Shown here: positions 20,779-34,100 of the stretch, in pieces
Numbering within the stretch: position 1 is the stretch's first letter
How the letters are laid out: each line of letters begins with the position of its first letter
DNA from: Neospora caninum Liverpool
Lineage: Eukaryota > Apicomplexa > Conoidasida > Eucoccidiorida > Sarcocystidae
Length of the DNA stretch: 64,000 nt
Assembly: GCF_000208865.1 (NCBI RefSeq)
Contig: NC_018392.1
Span: forward strand, 3,151,348 to 3,215,347
Reading direction: 5' to 3'
Notes under the pieces: generated by a model
What the model was told of the DNA's origin: nothing
Databases searched by the model: none
The model's input: only the letters and a program-made list of their open reading frames with translations
Program-made: the position numbers and the translations under genes

Positions 20779-23764
20779 ATGCACAGAGTCGACTACATTC
20801 CGCGTTTCTGGACGACAGATTTGGTCTGCTACTTCACCAACAGACCAAAAGTGGTTCTCCTCATCAAACGCATTAGCTCCCCTGCTGTGACGCGCGAGGC
20901 TGCTTCTCTGGCGCTGTAAGTCTCCGTGCGCGTCGGCGCTTCCTGCGTCGCCGCTTCCTTGATCTCGCGAGTTTCTCTGTCTCGGCCCACGGGCGATGTC
21001 TGCTCTCAGTGAGTGGGCCGAGAGCCGGAGGAGTCACGCGGTTTTCGAGCGAAGACCCATCACCGGAAGGCTCGGGAGACGGAGAACGTTCTCGGATTCC
21101 CCAGACAGTCTAGAGGCGCATGCGCGCGTGTAGAGTTCCATACAGACATGGACGTAGTATAGCTGCATGCATCTGTGATGCAGAGATGCGCAGGCGCGTC
21201 AGCGGGTGAGATTTGTGTGAGAGACGAAGCGTGGCGCAAAGGGGGCCGACGTGAGCTTGGAGGCGTGAGATCTCAAAGAAAGGAGGGCGTGCAATCGACA
21301 AACGCGCTTGCGGGTCAGGCACAGCACTTTCGAAAAGACAGGGATGGAGCGCTGTTGGCGTCTGTTTTCTTTTTTCCCTGTTTGCTGGCCTTTTCAGCTA
21401 CATGCATCGCGAACTTGGCCTCACCGTCATCGTGGAGCCTTCAGCCGCGGAAGAGATGGCAGCTGCAGTGAGGTTGCTGCCTTTGTAATTCTTCTCTTCC
21501 CGGGCCGTTTCCCCCGTCTCTGTCTCCCCTGTCGTCTTCCTTCCACTTTTGTCCTCTTCCTGAGTTTGGCGTTTCCCTTTCCTCAGTCGCGTCATTGGTG
21601 ATTTTGCCCGTGTCCTTTTCGCTCGATCCCTGAAGCCGTTCTCCTGTTTCTCTGTCTTAAGATATCCTCTGGTCCGTCCTGATTGATTCTGTCTTCTTCC
21701 TCGTTGTCTTTCCCTCCTCGTGCACGCTTCAGAGTTCCTCCCTCTCATCTTTGATTTTTCGCTCCCGTTCGTTTTCGGCGCGTTTCGCCCCCCTGGTGTC
21801 TTCCCGCATGTTTCTCTTCGTTTTCGGCTGTCCCGGTCTTCTGCCTGAACAAGCGAAACAACCCTTCGTGCGACGCTTTTCACCTGAAACCGACCCTCCG
21901 CATGCATATAGATGTGTATGTCCATGAGTATCGATGTCCCTCAACACCTGAGGAGCTTGGTGTGTGGACCCGTATCTTCCGATCTATCAAATTCGTATGT
22001 TTGTGCATTTCCTCGGAAAGCAAACCTGTCTCATGGTGAAGCCTCCCGAGTCCTTTCTGCGTCGCACTCCGCTTTCTCAACACCACAGCGACGTGGATCT
22101 TCCACTTCTCGTCTTTCCTTACATGATCTCCCCAAACGTTTCAAGCAGCGTCTCTGTCGTATGTCGACGTTGCAGGTCCTCTGTGGAGCCTCGCCGCTTG
22201 TCTTCTTTGCGTGTCGTCAGTCCGCTTTTTCTCTCTCGCCTGTTTGTTCTCTTCAGACCGAGAACGCCATTCCCCTCAAGACCTGGATCGACGACTCCGA
22301 CTCCGGCCACGCCCGAGACGAATCCGGCAAAGAGACTGGCACGTCTCCTTCGCGTCATTCTGTCGCTTCAGCCTGGTCTCAGGCCTCTCCCTTGTCCCCT
22401 TTCTCGCCCGCTCACCCGTCGCCGTTTGCCCCGGAGTCTCCGCACTCCTCCGGTCCGTGTCCGTCCGCACGTTCTCCGCAGGCTAAGTCCGGAACTGACC
22501 CAGCTGGAGTCCGACGCCTGGCAGCCTGTTCTTCCTCCTCTCTGTTTGCTCCCTCTCCCCCCTCTGTCTCCTCCGGTTCTCCGGTCTCTGCTCGTGGCGT
22601 CCAGAGGAAGAAGCGAAAGGCCGCGTCTTCGCGAGCGTCGAAGCCGCCTCCGCATCTGAGCGAAGCAGTCGACCTTGTCGTCGCCCTCGGAGGCGACGGG
22701 ACCATGCTCTGGGTCTCGCGCCTCTTCGCAGAGAGTGTCCCGCCCGTCTTGGGAGTCTCCATGGGCAGTCTCGGCTACTTGACGAGATTTTCCCTCGAAG
22801 AAGCTCGGAGTCAACTGGCTGAAATGACCTCGCGGCGAAAGTTCCCGGTCAACCTCAGATGTAGACTCAGTACGTCGAGACACCGAGTTCTCTCTCGTTG
22901 TCTTGCGTCGATGCCGCTGTCGCGCGTTGTTTTCTCGACGGCCTTTCTCTTTCTCGAGGAGTTCCGCCACTCGGCGGGTTTTCTACACCCCCCACCGCCG
23001 TGTGTGTCTGTGAGGCTCAAACTAGCCGTGCTGGGCGTCTCTGCGTGCGTGTCCCCTGTGGTGGCGCCGTCGCCGGCTTGTGACGTTCTGCGACCTCAAG
23101 GGAGCGTTTCAAATCGAGCCTCAGGGTGCGCCGTTTCCACAGGTTTGTTGGTGGATTCCCGATGATGTCTATTTCTTTAGCCGCTCCCTGGCGACACCCG
23201 ACGCCCTTCCTTTTGGCCCTCTCGGCGCGTGTTGCCTCTTTGGTCTCGCCTTCTCTCTCGCGGTGTTTCACCCGTCGCCCCATCGCTCTTTGGTTTTTGC
23301 AGAGGTCTGTCTGGTGTCGGCAAACGACGAAATCCTCGAGACGTTCGTCGCCTTCAACGAGTGCGTGATCGACCGCGGCCACTCGTCGAATCTCTGCAGC
23401 CTCGACGTCTTCTGCAACGACTGCTTCTTCACCACCGTTGCCGCCGACGGTTTAATCCTCGCGACTCCGACGGGATCCACTGCCTACTCGATGTCGGCGG
23501 GCGGCTCCATGGTGCATCCAAAGGTTCGCGCAACGGGCAGGTTGAGGGAAACCAAGTTGGAAACCGAAGTCGCCAGCAGAGACGGAGACACACAGAAGGG
23601 AAGCGCAGAGAGTCGAGGCGCCGATCTAGAGAGAGGGAGAGGGGGAACGAAGCAGAGAGGCGAAAGACAACGCGCCGGCGAGAGACACAGTGAAGGCCCT
23701 CGTTGCACCAATGCGCAGGGCTGGGCACCTGTCTCAACGCATGCTCTTTGAACTGCCCCCTTGT

Positions 23765-23807
<43 letters not shown>

Positions 23808-26800
23808 GTGTTTGAAATATATTGCACGTGGAAGGCTACGGACGGAATTCCTGGGATTTTTTAAATGTGTGCTGGCTCGTCGGTTGCGGTGTGCCGGTAT
23901 GCCTGCAGGTGCCGTGTATTCTCTTCACGCCGATTTGTCCCCACTCCCTTTCTTTTCGTCCTCTGATTCTCCCGGACTCCGTCGTGTTGCGCATTGTCGC
24001 TCCGGAGGACGCGCGCGGCTCCATCTGGATTGCCGTCGATGGGCGGTCTCGAACGCAGGTGAAGCGCGGCGTTTCCGTCCTCGTTTCTCTGTCCGCCTTT
24101 CCCTTCCCAAGTAAGGCACGTGATGCGGTGACGCCGCCCCCCGGACAGATCGCTCCGCAAGGTCCCGAAAAGTTCTTCTAATTTCTCTGTTTCGTCTCGT
24201 GAAAGACGACGCCCGCCACTTTTTCTGCTTCCACGCGTTTCGGGCGTAAACCGTCAACTTCTCTTGGCCAGGTTCTTCTTCTCCGGGTGGTCTCGTTTCG
24301 CTGTCCGTTTGAAAAGGGTGTGCTGGAAAAAGTTCTCGGGGGCTCCTATCGCGGGTCTCAGCGTTTCCGCCTTTGAACGGAATCCGATTTCGGAAGGCGC
24401 ATCTGGGACTTCCTTGCGAGCGTTTTGCTGTCGATCGGCGCTCGCGTGGTGAAAACGCGACAGGCGCAGTCTCGGCGCTTCGTGGTTTCCAAGAGTCGAC
24501 GCGTTTCCTGCGTGTGGACTGAACTCTCTTTTTTTCCTTCCTGTTGCAGTGGTGGCGAGACGCCCTGCGTCCTGCCATGACGTTTGGTTGGAGTCTCTGA
24601 AGAAAGGCTTGAACTGGAACCTGCGAATTCGCCAAAGCGGGCTAGGCGGCGACGAGCAAAGAGATGAGAGCCACGGCGACGCGAGTCCGGGGGCGCGCAG
24701 CTATCGAGGCGGCGGCGACACGCGCGACGAACGAGGAGGCGCAAAAAGTGGGCAGGGCAGACTCAAAGCGCGGAACGAGGCGCAGGGACGCGATACCTGT
24801 CGAAAAGCGGTGGGGAGGACGACTTCCGAGCACAGCAGGACGGCTCAGGACTCCGCGTCGCTCTTGAAGGTTCAAAATGTGTCGCCGTCTCCTTCCTCGC
24901 AAGAGACGCGAGACCCGGAATGGAAGTCTGGCGACGCCGGGGAGCAGAGAAGTCTGCAAGAGACGGCACGGCTGCCGTGTCACTCTTCATTGCTGGCGAC
25001 GGGGCGAGTGTCTCCTCTGTCGCCGCCGCTGCTCTGCGCCGATTCGGACCCTGCGTCTCCGTCAATGAGGCATGTCTCGCCCTCGTCGGCAGCCTCTGCT
25101 GTCCCCCGCGAGGCGCTCGCCGCGTTGTCGTCGTTCGGCGAGGGGGCCACCAGGCAGAAAAGAAGCGACACGGAGACAGCCGTCTCCCCGAGAGAAGCTT
25201 CGGCGTCGCGCGCGTCGAGAGAAGGCCCGAGCGTGGGGACGGCGGTGGGAGATGTTTGCCGACCAGTCTCTTCGTCTCCGCAGCCGGACGAGGTGGAAAG
25301 AGATCAAGAGAGAAGAGAGGGGAAACGCGGGGGAAGCGACTTTGTGGAAGATCCTTCGTGTTTCCCGAGCCGCGTCGCCTGTCCAGGCGGGCCTTCTTTA
25401 CCGCGTCGTTCGCCTTGTTCGTGCTCTTCACGGTTTGTTTCTGCCAGGCACTCCGATTCTTTCCCGGAAAACCTGCCGCGCGGCAGCCCCACCACCGAGG
25501 ACGCACAGCAGCCTCGCGGTTCGCTTTCCGCTGCCGGTTCTTCGTCTTCCTCTGTGTCTCTGCCTCCTTGCGAGTCCGATCCGCCCGCGAGTTCTGTGGC
25601 GTTCACTCCAGGCGACCCTGGCCGAGCGACTGTTTCCAGAGGCCGTGGACCGCAGCAGGAAGGCCCGTTTCCCTGTTCGGCGTCGCTTGCCTTCTCGGCT
25701 CCGCCCGTGTGCATGCCGTCAGGCCTAGCGCGTTCTTCCTCGTGTTCTGAGCGCAAGACGACGCTCACGCTGTCCCAGTCGCGGGCCTCGTGTCTCCGGC
25801 GCTCGCCTCCGCGACTCGCGACGCAGCGCTCGCCTGAGGTGCTGCGCGGGCCGGTCTTGCGCGTCTTCTCGCTCCAGGCGTGCTCGCCGGGGAGCCCAGA
25901 GGGACCGTTGTGGGCATCGATGCCTTTGACGGGTCGCGGCGCATGCGAGCGCGGCGCCGCGGCTGCAGACGCGGCTGCAGACGCGGCCGACGAATCCGCG
26001 GAGGCCAGCAACGCGGATGACGCGCAGTTCAGGGTGGGAGAGGACTGTTTGCCAGGACTTCCGAGCAGAGAAGACGCACTGGGGAGACAGGCGAGACAGG
26101 GAGACGCACGCGGCGCTTCGCGTCGAGAGGCGTCGCTTCAGCAGAGAGACGCAACGGCGATGCTGTGTGTCAGATGCTCACGCGTGAGTCAGCGGGGCGG
26201 GTGTCTTCCGCTCTCGGAGTGGAGTCGCCATCAGGTGGACCATCACCGCATCCACCGCGTCATCTCCTACGGAGAGGAAGAAGAAAGGGAGGCAAACCAT
26301 CGCCGGAAAGAGGCCAAGCAAGAGGGCGACCGACGGCGGCTGGCGGACGAGGAAGAGAGTCCGCGCGCCGCTTCGCAGGACAACGGCACGCAGGACAGCG
26401 GGGAGGCTCTGAGCACCGAAGAGCACGCAGGTCTAGCGGCGGACCACTTCGTTCACGGTCGAACCCACCGTCGACAAGGACGAACAGGCGAACGGGGAAG
26501 CGTGGCAGAAAACGATGCAGAACGGTCGCCTTTCGAGGACCAGGAATCGGACGTGGAGTTCTCAAGCAGAGGCGACGGCTGTGTCGGCCGGCTCCGAAAC
26601 GACAGCTGCGGAAGCAGAGGGGACTCTGACGCAGAGCGTGGAGAGACAAGAGAAAGAGTCGATGCTCACGCTGACGCGCCGCCGCCTCACGTGGAACGGC
26701 TGAGGCCAGCCTGGGATCCTGTGCCGGAGGCGAGGATGGAAAGGGTGTGCAGCGAACGAGAACCGCCCTCTTCAGAAGGGATGTTTGCCCCAGACGAGAC

Positions 26801-29164
26801 GCAAAAGGAGGCAAGGCGACGCCTCCGCTCGCCAGGCTCCGGACGAGCCTGTCTGAAGCGAGTGGTTCCCGTCCACGAAGCATCTGGTGAAGGAAACGGA
26901 GAAGCGTGGAAGCCAGGAATGCGCCACGAGGCGCGGTTTTCGCCACGGACATCTCCACCAAGAGAAGCCGCCGAAACGGGTGGATGGGATTTCCAAAGCC
27001 GCCTGTCGGTGGACGGACAGAGGCGAGAGACGAAGCAAGTCTCAGCAGACAGGAGACAAGAACGCGCGGAACGACCGGAAACAGCTCGGCAGGACATGCG
27101 GGCGAAACCACATGGCGCGCGTGTCGACGAAGGGCTGGGAGCGTCACGAAGTCCAGGATGCGCGACTGTGTCGGCACATGAAGGCCTCCCACGCGAGAGT
27201 CCAGCGGCGCCCCACTCTCCAGTTTGTCCCCCGTCATCTTCGCCCCCGTCTTGTTCGACGTCTTCTTTCTCGTCGGCGTCTCGCTCGCTCGTGTCGTCGC
27301 CTTCCCTGCCGAAAGCCGGTGCGGCGGTTTCGCGCGCGACTGCGGGCCTTCCAACCTCGGCGCTGCGTTTGGAACTGTCCTGCGCAGATGAGCAGGCAGA
27401 CGGTAGGCCTCCGGGGCGAGCTGCGGCGTCTCCAGAGTGCGCCCCCATGGCTCTGGCAGCAGGACTCTCGCCGGCTGGCGGCTCTTGGCCTGTTTCGCCT
27501 CGAGGCGCCAGCGCATGCAGTTCCCCTGCGGCATCGCTGTCCGGGTGCGTGCGCGAAGCCGACCTGCCGTCCTCGGCAGGGCCGGAAGACAGTCGTGCTG
27601 CCTCGACATTTTCGAGCCGGTCGAGGCACTCTGCGAGCGACTTCTTTTCGGATACTTCCGAGCAGCCTCAGGCGCGAAAGGACGCGAAGTTCTCCACCCA
27701 CGACGGCGAGGCCGACGGGCGTCGATGCCTGACGCCGTCGCTGGCTGCTTCGCTCCCGGATTCCTCGAGTTTCCGCCCGCAAGAGTCTCCTCGGCTTCTT
27801 CTCGGCCTGCCGCACTCTGCAAGTGTGCCGCATTCTTCCTTCTCTGCGAGACACTTCCGCACTGACGTCTCCCGAGAGCCCGCGAGCGCCTCCGCACCGC
27901 CGTCGCCAGAGTTTTTCGGTCAGGCTTCTCGCTTTCTGCCTCCGCTTAGCTGTCGCTCGGGGGTGTCTCCAGCCCGACGTTCGAGCGACAACCTCCCGAA
28001 GCTCTCGCGCGGGCGTTTGTCCGTGGCGTCTTCTCCCTCGTCGTTCTCTCAGCGCTCCAACCCGCTGCCGGTCTGTGTAGACCGCGATCGGCGAGAATGT
28101 CCGAGCGATGCAGGCAAACCGGCGCTGCCGCGCTGCGCATTCAGCACCGGTGCGCTTCTGGCGAGTCTTCTCGGGGGCGAAGAAGAACAGAGTCGCTCCG
28201 GCCGGGGGACCGGTGCGAGCGCCTGGCGGCGACCGACGGAGACAGAAGGAAGATTGTGGACCGCAGACGCAGGACGGCTGCGGCCAACCGGCGAATCCCG
28301 CGGAGTAGCTGCCGCAGGGCCGAAAAGCGGTGGGCATCTCGTTGGAACAAAATCTTCGGTCTTCATGCTTCCCACGGACGAGTGCACGACGATGGTAAGC
28401 GGCCTGGAACCCCACACAGCGCCACTGGCGAAAGCGTGGGACAGCGGTTGAGGCGCGCATGCACGCGCGGCACGGCCTGAAAAGAGCGCGGTGTTTCTGG
28501 TCTCCCAGGCGTTCAAGCACATCTCTGTCCTCGATCCGCGTCTCGAGTTCTTCCGCCGGCCAACGTTTCCTATGTTTTTCCCGGTTCTCCAATTGCCGTG
28601 AAGCGTTCGGTTTCCAACATCGGGGCGGTTACGTGTGGCACTGCTGAAGGCCATCGGCTTTTCTTCAAACAAACGGGGGTCTTTTGGTCGGACTACATGG
28701 CAACCTCGAACAGCTGATCTCCCGTCCTATGGCCTCAGGCAGCCGTTCGATGCTCTTCCCCATTTTTGCGCTACTTGGGGAGGCGTCAGTGCGTCTCAGT
28801 TTCTGGATGGCGTGTGAAGAGAAAAGTACCTAACTGCGGCTCTCCAGTGGTTTCACTCTTGTGTGTTCTGCACTTCTCTGTGGGTTGGAATGTGCAGGTG
28901 CGCCTGGTGTCGCGTTCGGGGCGCAAGTCCTCGGAGTTTTTCCGCGATGTCCAAGACTTGAGTTCGTTTTCGTCGGGTGCGTCAGCCACAACGAGCAGTC
29001 CAGCTGCAAAGAGCCCTCTTCTCTCTTGCACAACGCCCAGAGCCTACGCTGGCGCTCCGTCCAGATCGCGGAGACAGACGCCGCAACATTCTGGCGTCTC
29101 TTCCCCTCCCCGCACCGCGAAACACTCCACTCAGAAACCGTCTCGAAGGGAAGGAGCCGAGTAG
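20779..29164 (+). CDS. NADK: NAD kinase with long disordered C-terminal extension
   Basis: ATP-dependent kinase making NADP from NAD. Exons by phase and homology: 20779-20915, 21398-21467, 22257-22869, 23303-23523, 23909-24110, 24550-28394, 28898-29164; the frame closes at 1,784 residues. Family landmarks: RPKVVLLIKR; a Ser/Pro-rich insertion; AVDLVVALGGDGTMLWVS; SMGSLGYLTRF; RCRLKVCLV (rebuilt across intron 22870-23302); [49 protein letters not shown] (rebuilt across an intron); AVDGRSRTQV; and WLESLKKGLNWNLRIRQ, which ends the normal fold. About 1,250 further residues rich in Ser, Arg, Glu and Pro follow, then VRLVSRSGRKSSEFFRDVQD. The start is uncertain: ATG 20779 is in frame, but an acceptor at 20786 would allow an upstream exon. 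The frame alternatively stays open past 28394 to a stop at 28451. Confidence 0.93.
23769..23800. repeat. (AT)16 microsatellite in NAD kinase intron
   Basis: A perfect AT dinucleotide repeat lying in the intron between the exons at 23303-23523 and 23909-24110. Confidence 0.95.
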
Positions 29165-31144
29165 GGAGCGAACTTCCATGTTCAGCCCACGCGGGAACGA
29201 ACCAGGCAGCCGAGCAGAGCGCCGGATAGGTGCGGCGGCAGGTGTGGTCGAAGCTGTGGAAAAATGGCGATCAAGAGAGGAAGGTCGTTTCTAGTTACGG
29301 CGGGCGGAGGATTAACGAGGCGCGCAGTCAGTGGTTTTGTCCGAGACAAATCGTCCTTTCCGGAAACGGGAGATGGGAAAGGCATGCCCCGTACGATATC
29401 ACAGAAGACGAGCAGTCAACTGGGGAAGTGGGTGGAAGGTTGCTGATTTGTAGGCAGCGACAGCGGCCAGGGCAGTGTTTGGAGGCTCTGTCGCCGTTTT
29501 TGGAGGAAAGATTTGCTGAAACCGCTGACCGTGTGGATTCACCCCGAGGCATCCGGGACGCAGGGGGGGGTTCTACTGTAACGTGGAAGGTGGTTTCTGT
29601 GTTTAGAACTCGACCTCCCTCCTGATGGTAGCGTGCGAGGACTTGCGGGGCGCGCTCTGCGTTTCACGCTACAGCCAGTTGCATCCTGTGCTCACGTTGT
29701 TCTGGGCGTCTGTGGCCGATCGGGAGCACAAGTGGAACTGGAGGGGGGGACCGAACGCGAAAGTTGAAGTTTGGTGTCTTTGGTACATGTAGCGAATCGG
29801 GCGTGTCCGCGCCCCTCTGTCTGGCAAAAAAGCAGACGCAATTCGTATTCTGCTGGGCAATCTGAAAGGTAAACTCGAGTGTCTACGAACAAGGCTGTCG
29901 CCGAAGGGTACCACCAACTCCTTCATTTTCTGCATCCTATTCATCCTTCTGGAGCCCTTGTGCTCTCCATTCACATTTCTGTACTTCACTACTTGTCGCT
30001 GTATGGCCACAGCGGTATCTCGCTCGCACCTGTTCCCTGCAAACAGCTCTCTATTCTTACAGCACTGGACAAAGTTTGTAGCTCTTCCCATGCGTGACAT
30101 AAACGGTTCTGTAGACGCGCCGTCTCGCCCGCAGTCTCTCAGCAAGTGGACGCCGCACATAAATTATTCCAAAGGAACAACCTCGCCTCTTATACCTTGT
30201 CAGGTAGGTATATTCGGCGCTTTCATTCACGTTACCACACTGATGGTTTCCATGTTTCCGGTTGACGAACAACTAGAATGGATACAGCTTCCAACCCGTA
30301 CTCTATTCAGAGTTCTCCCGTGTGCCGGGGTTCCCCCGTGATGCAGGAGATCCTCAGTTCCCCCCAGCCGACTCCTTCCCAGACAGCTTAGAATGCAGCC
30401 ACGCATCCCACGCGGATGTTACCGACTGTGTCCCATGGGCTATCGCAGCTGAATTTCTGCCTCGCACTTGCTGCATATCCCGCGTAACGGCACTGGTTGG
30501 AGAAGTGTGGTTCACGCCTCAAGCGGGAAACAGTCAGCGGTGATTCACATCAGTTCATGTGCGCCAAGCACTGACTGTGGTTCTCATGGAAAATGCGGAT
30601 TTAAATCGTGAATGCCTCTGTACCCGAGGGTGACCAGTTAGAGGGGCGCAAGGTGGAAAGAGACGACAACTCACGTGTTGATCCGTCGGACTTGCCACGG
30701 GAAACAAGACACAGATAACAAGAGACGAACAAAAGGGTTCAAGCGGAATTCGGTCATCCCGATCGGCCGAATCGCGAACGGCTGACGGTCGAGCCGAACC
30801 GAGGCGATCGGCGCACGGTCACGTTTTCCAGTTGTTTTTTTTCCAAAAAGAAGGCGAGACGATTCCTGCGGGAAGTTGCGTTGCGTCGGTCTTGTCTCCT
30901 TGTTTGAGTTCTCCTGCCAGCAGTGTGGCCAAGGACGGGCCGTCCGGCTGTTCATTCTTGTTTCGTTTGCCAAAGAGCGGGCGGGGCGTCTCTGCAAGAG
31001 GCACAAACCGCTCGGCGTCAAACGATGTCTGACAGGATACACGGGAACCGCACCTGGAGGAGGTTCTGCCTTGTGAGAACTTGGGGAGTCCAGGGGAGCG
31101 ATCGAGGCAAACGGCGGTTTCGCTACTCGTAGGCTGCCGACACT
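29165..31144. other. Convergent 3' region between NADK and coiled-coil gene
   Basis: Both flanking genes end here. One minus-strand frame, about 30819-31080 (SCQTSFDAERFVPLAETP, then LATLLAGELKQGDKT), looks protein-like. It could be a further 3' exon of the coiled-coil gene if that gene splices past the stop at 31145. Otherwise I see only short overlapping frames. Confidence 0.4.
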
Positions 31145-34100
31145 TTACTGTGCGCAAACAGCGCGGCGGTAAAGGGTAGGGCGCAGAACTAACATGGGGG
31201 GACCAGCCGCGCTCGGGCCTCGCTCCACTTGGGTAGCAGAGACTTGGTTTTGTGGCATCCAACGTCCAGGGTATCCATCAAATTTCGCGTTTTTTTTTGG
31301 TTCCGGAAAGGGAGTACCCATTCTCTCTGTAGTGAACTGGTGTATGGACGAACGCGATGCAGATATAACGGAGCTGGTCTGGAAACCTCCCCTGGTCGTA
31401 CCGCCGGCGAAGTCAGACGTCTGTTTCATCCACGCAAACGTGTCTCGGGTGGCGTCCAGCAAGTCTCCTTTGCTCGGCTCTCCCTCTGGTTCGCTACTCT
31501 CACGGCGGCGCCAGTTCACGGGAGTCGCTCTGCCGGAGCCGGCGAGAGGAGCTCGTTTCGGCTGAAAAATCTCCGGCGATGCGTCGTCAGGAGATGCAAC
31601 GTTGTGCACTCCCGGCAAGGGCGTCCCTGCAGAATCCTTCTGAATGACGCCCCGGTCAATGTGGTGTGCTCGGGGACTGAGATGAAAGTAACTGCAGAAA
31701 GTCAGCCTCTGAGCAGCAGGCAAGCGAACAGGTACCGACAAGGCGCGGCGCTTACCCTCGAGTAATGACGCCCGGGATCGTTCCCGCAGAATTGTGACGA
31801 ACATCCTCGAGGAAGCGCCTTTCGTAGCCACTTTCCACAGTTTCCTGCACTTCATCAAATCCTCCAGCGGACAATGCACGCCGTGGATAACTGTCGAGTG
31901 CCGCGATGTCATCTCGCAATCCAAGTGTGTTCGGGGTGTACCTTCAACACTTCCTTCACCATCCAGTCCAGGTTTGCGAGGCGCCGCTCCTCCTCCCTGT
32001 AGGAAGGATCCACATCAGTGGGGAGTGAAAAAAAAACCTGAGTGAGTCTGCTGGAGTCGAAGGGGCTATTGTCTGAGCAGGGGCGTTCCTCTCGTTTTCG
32101 GAGGAGGTTTGATCTTCGCTGGCAACGTGCAAGACTGTGGCAGGAATACACTCATACCGCGGTTTCGTTGAAGAACGCGGTTCTGTAGGTTCAGTCCCGG
32201 CGTTCCGTTCATCCCATTACTCGATGAGGGAAAACCGCGTAAGAATGGATGCAACGACCGTGCTGAAAGCGTTTCAACAGAGCGAAACAACTCTGACCAT
32301 CGTCTCTTCTACGGCATACCTCTGTGTTTTCTTGGTGATGCCGTCAGCGAATTCGGTCAGCATCTCGAGTTTCTCCTGGCGCACCAAAAAGTCGAAGGAT
32401 GATCACTGAAGCAGCCGGGGATCTGGTGAACGTGCGTGGGGACTGGCTCTGAAGCAGGTCAACTGAGGGATGAACTCCTCATAAAATACATCCGCAAAAG
32501 TGATCTGTCGTTCTCTATGCTCGCCACAAACGTCGGCTGTGTTGGGTTCGGACCAGACGCAGCTCATATCGCGAATACGAAAGAATCTGGTATGGAATTA
32601 TCCGGGTGTGAAAGTTCCATCAAGCCGAAAAGCGCCCGCCGTACCTCGACAGCCGTGAATTTTTCTTCTATCAGTTCCAAGCAGTACTCGATGTATCTGC
32701 ACACCAGGGAAACAGTTGTATTTGGGACTATGTGCACATGTGAGACGAGTAAAAAGTGTGCACAAACCACATCAGTCTGCTGCCGCTGGTTTTACTCGTT
32801 AGATGCTCTACGCAGAAACGTGTATACGGCACAGTTCAGTCAAGTGCCGGTTCCAGGCTGCATCCGCTACGGTATTCCCTATTCGAGTACCATCTGAGTT
32901 CACGAATTGCGTACAATCCCAACTAGACAGTTCGTTTATAATAGGCAACTGTCAAGATGTCACGTAGATCCGCAAGACACTTAGAAAAGAGCCGTTCAGG
33001 GGAACGCACATGCTGCTCACGTTCCTGTCAGTTCGGAAGACGGCGTCTTACCGAGGGTAGCAACAAAACGTCGCGTTTGCAGGACTCGTCTGCAAATTCA
33101 CAGTGCCGCAGCCAATACGCATCGCAGTCCAAGTTCAGATCGTCACCCATATGGCCTACAGAAACAATGTCGGAGGAAGGGCCAAAAGGCAACAGCAGCA
33201 GAGGCGTGGCAGCTCTTCTGGAAAACACGCGAGAGGCGCACCGTCGAAATGTGTTGAAGGGGAGGGAAGAAAGACAGATATTGACCGTGGTGAAGCAAAT
33301 GTCCGATCTGGTGATCGCCGCTTGCTTCCCATTGAGGGTTCAGGTGCGCTACGCGAAAACCGAGGGCATCGCACGCTTGGCAGTCCTTGACTCCGCGAGG
33401 TAAGCCGCAGCGGTCGCAGAGCTGCAAAAGAAGTTTGCAAATGTGAGAATATGGACGCCCATCCGCATTTCAGTTGACCTCGTTGCTTCTTACCCTCCCG
33501 ACCTGGTTTTTCTGGGCACCGTGCGACCCCGTAATAAGCAGGAAAATCTGCGCTGCGTGATGCTCTCGGGCCAAAACAGCACAAGCTGCAGTCCTTTGGT
33601 ACCACAAAAGAAAGCGAGTTTCCCTCGATTGTGCAAAGGCCTGTCCGATAGTGCTGACCGGTGAGGGACCGCTGCGTTGGAGACAGCGCACTATGCCGAG
33701 GAAGTCAGCTGGATTTCTGTTGTGACGAGATTTGAAAGACAGAAGTGTAGTGTGCGGACGGGGGAACTCGTCTTCATCCGCTTACCGACAATATGTTGCC
33801 GCTGGCTGCAGGTCGTTTGAACGTGTTTTTTCCGGCGTAACAGAACAGAGGGACGGAACCGAAACGAGGGTTACACTCCGTCGTGGTAGCCGACACTTCC
33901 AAAGGGAGCGGGTCTAACATGCTGCTCGGCAGACTTCCTCTCCAGGCTGCACTAGCTCTTCACCGAGCAAGGTCTGTGTGAAGGAACAGCTGATTGATAC
34001 GTGGCCGGTTGCACGGACGCAGGTTGCTGGAACTCTGTCGAACATCATGAGAGTATGCTTGAGTTACCTCTGTCTCCGTCTTTTCGCCTACACAGACCGT

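Noticed and set aside
23026..23140. Extra NAD kinase exon (VTFCDLKGAFQIEPQG)
   Set aside because: Joining 22869 directly to 23303 closes in phase and rebuilds RLKVCLV, matching the family, so no exon is needed here.
26260..27897. Minus-strand 545-codon ORF
   Set aside because: Antisense shadow of the GC-rich NAD kinase extension exon.
27234..28592. Minus-strand 452-codon Arg-rich ORF
   Set aside because: Antisense shadow of the same NAD kinase exon; extreme Arg content is typical of the antisense of Ser/Ala/Pro codons.
32957..33403. Plus-strand 148-codon ORF (MSRRSARHLEKSRS...)
   Set aside because: Looks helical, but the minus strand over the same bases has a chain of spliced exons agreeing in phase, which is stronger evidence.
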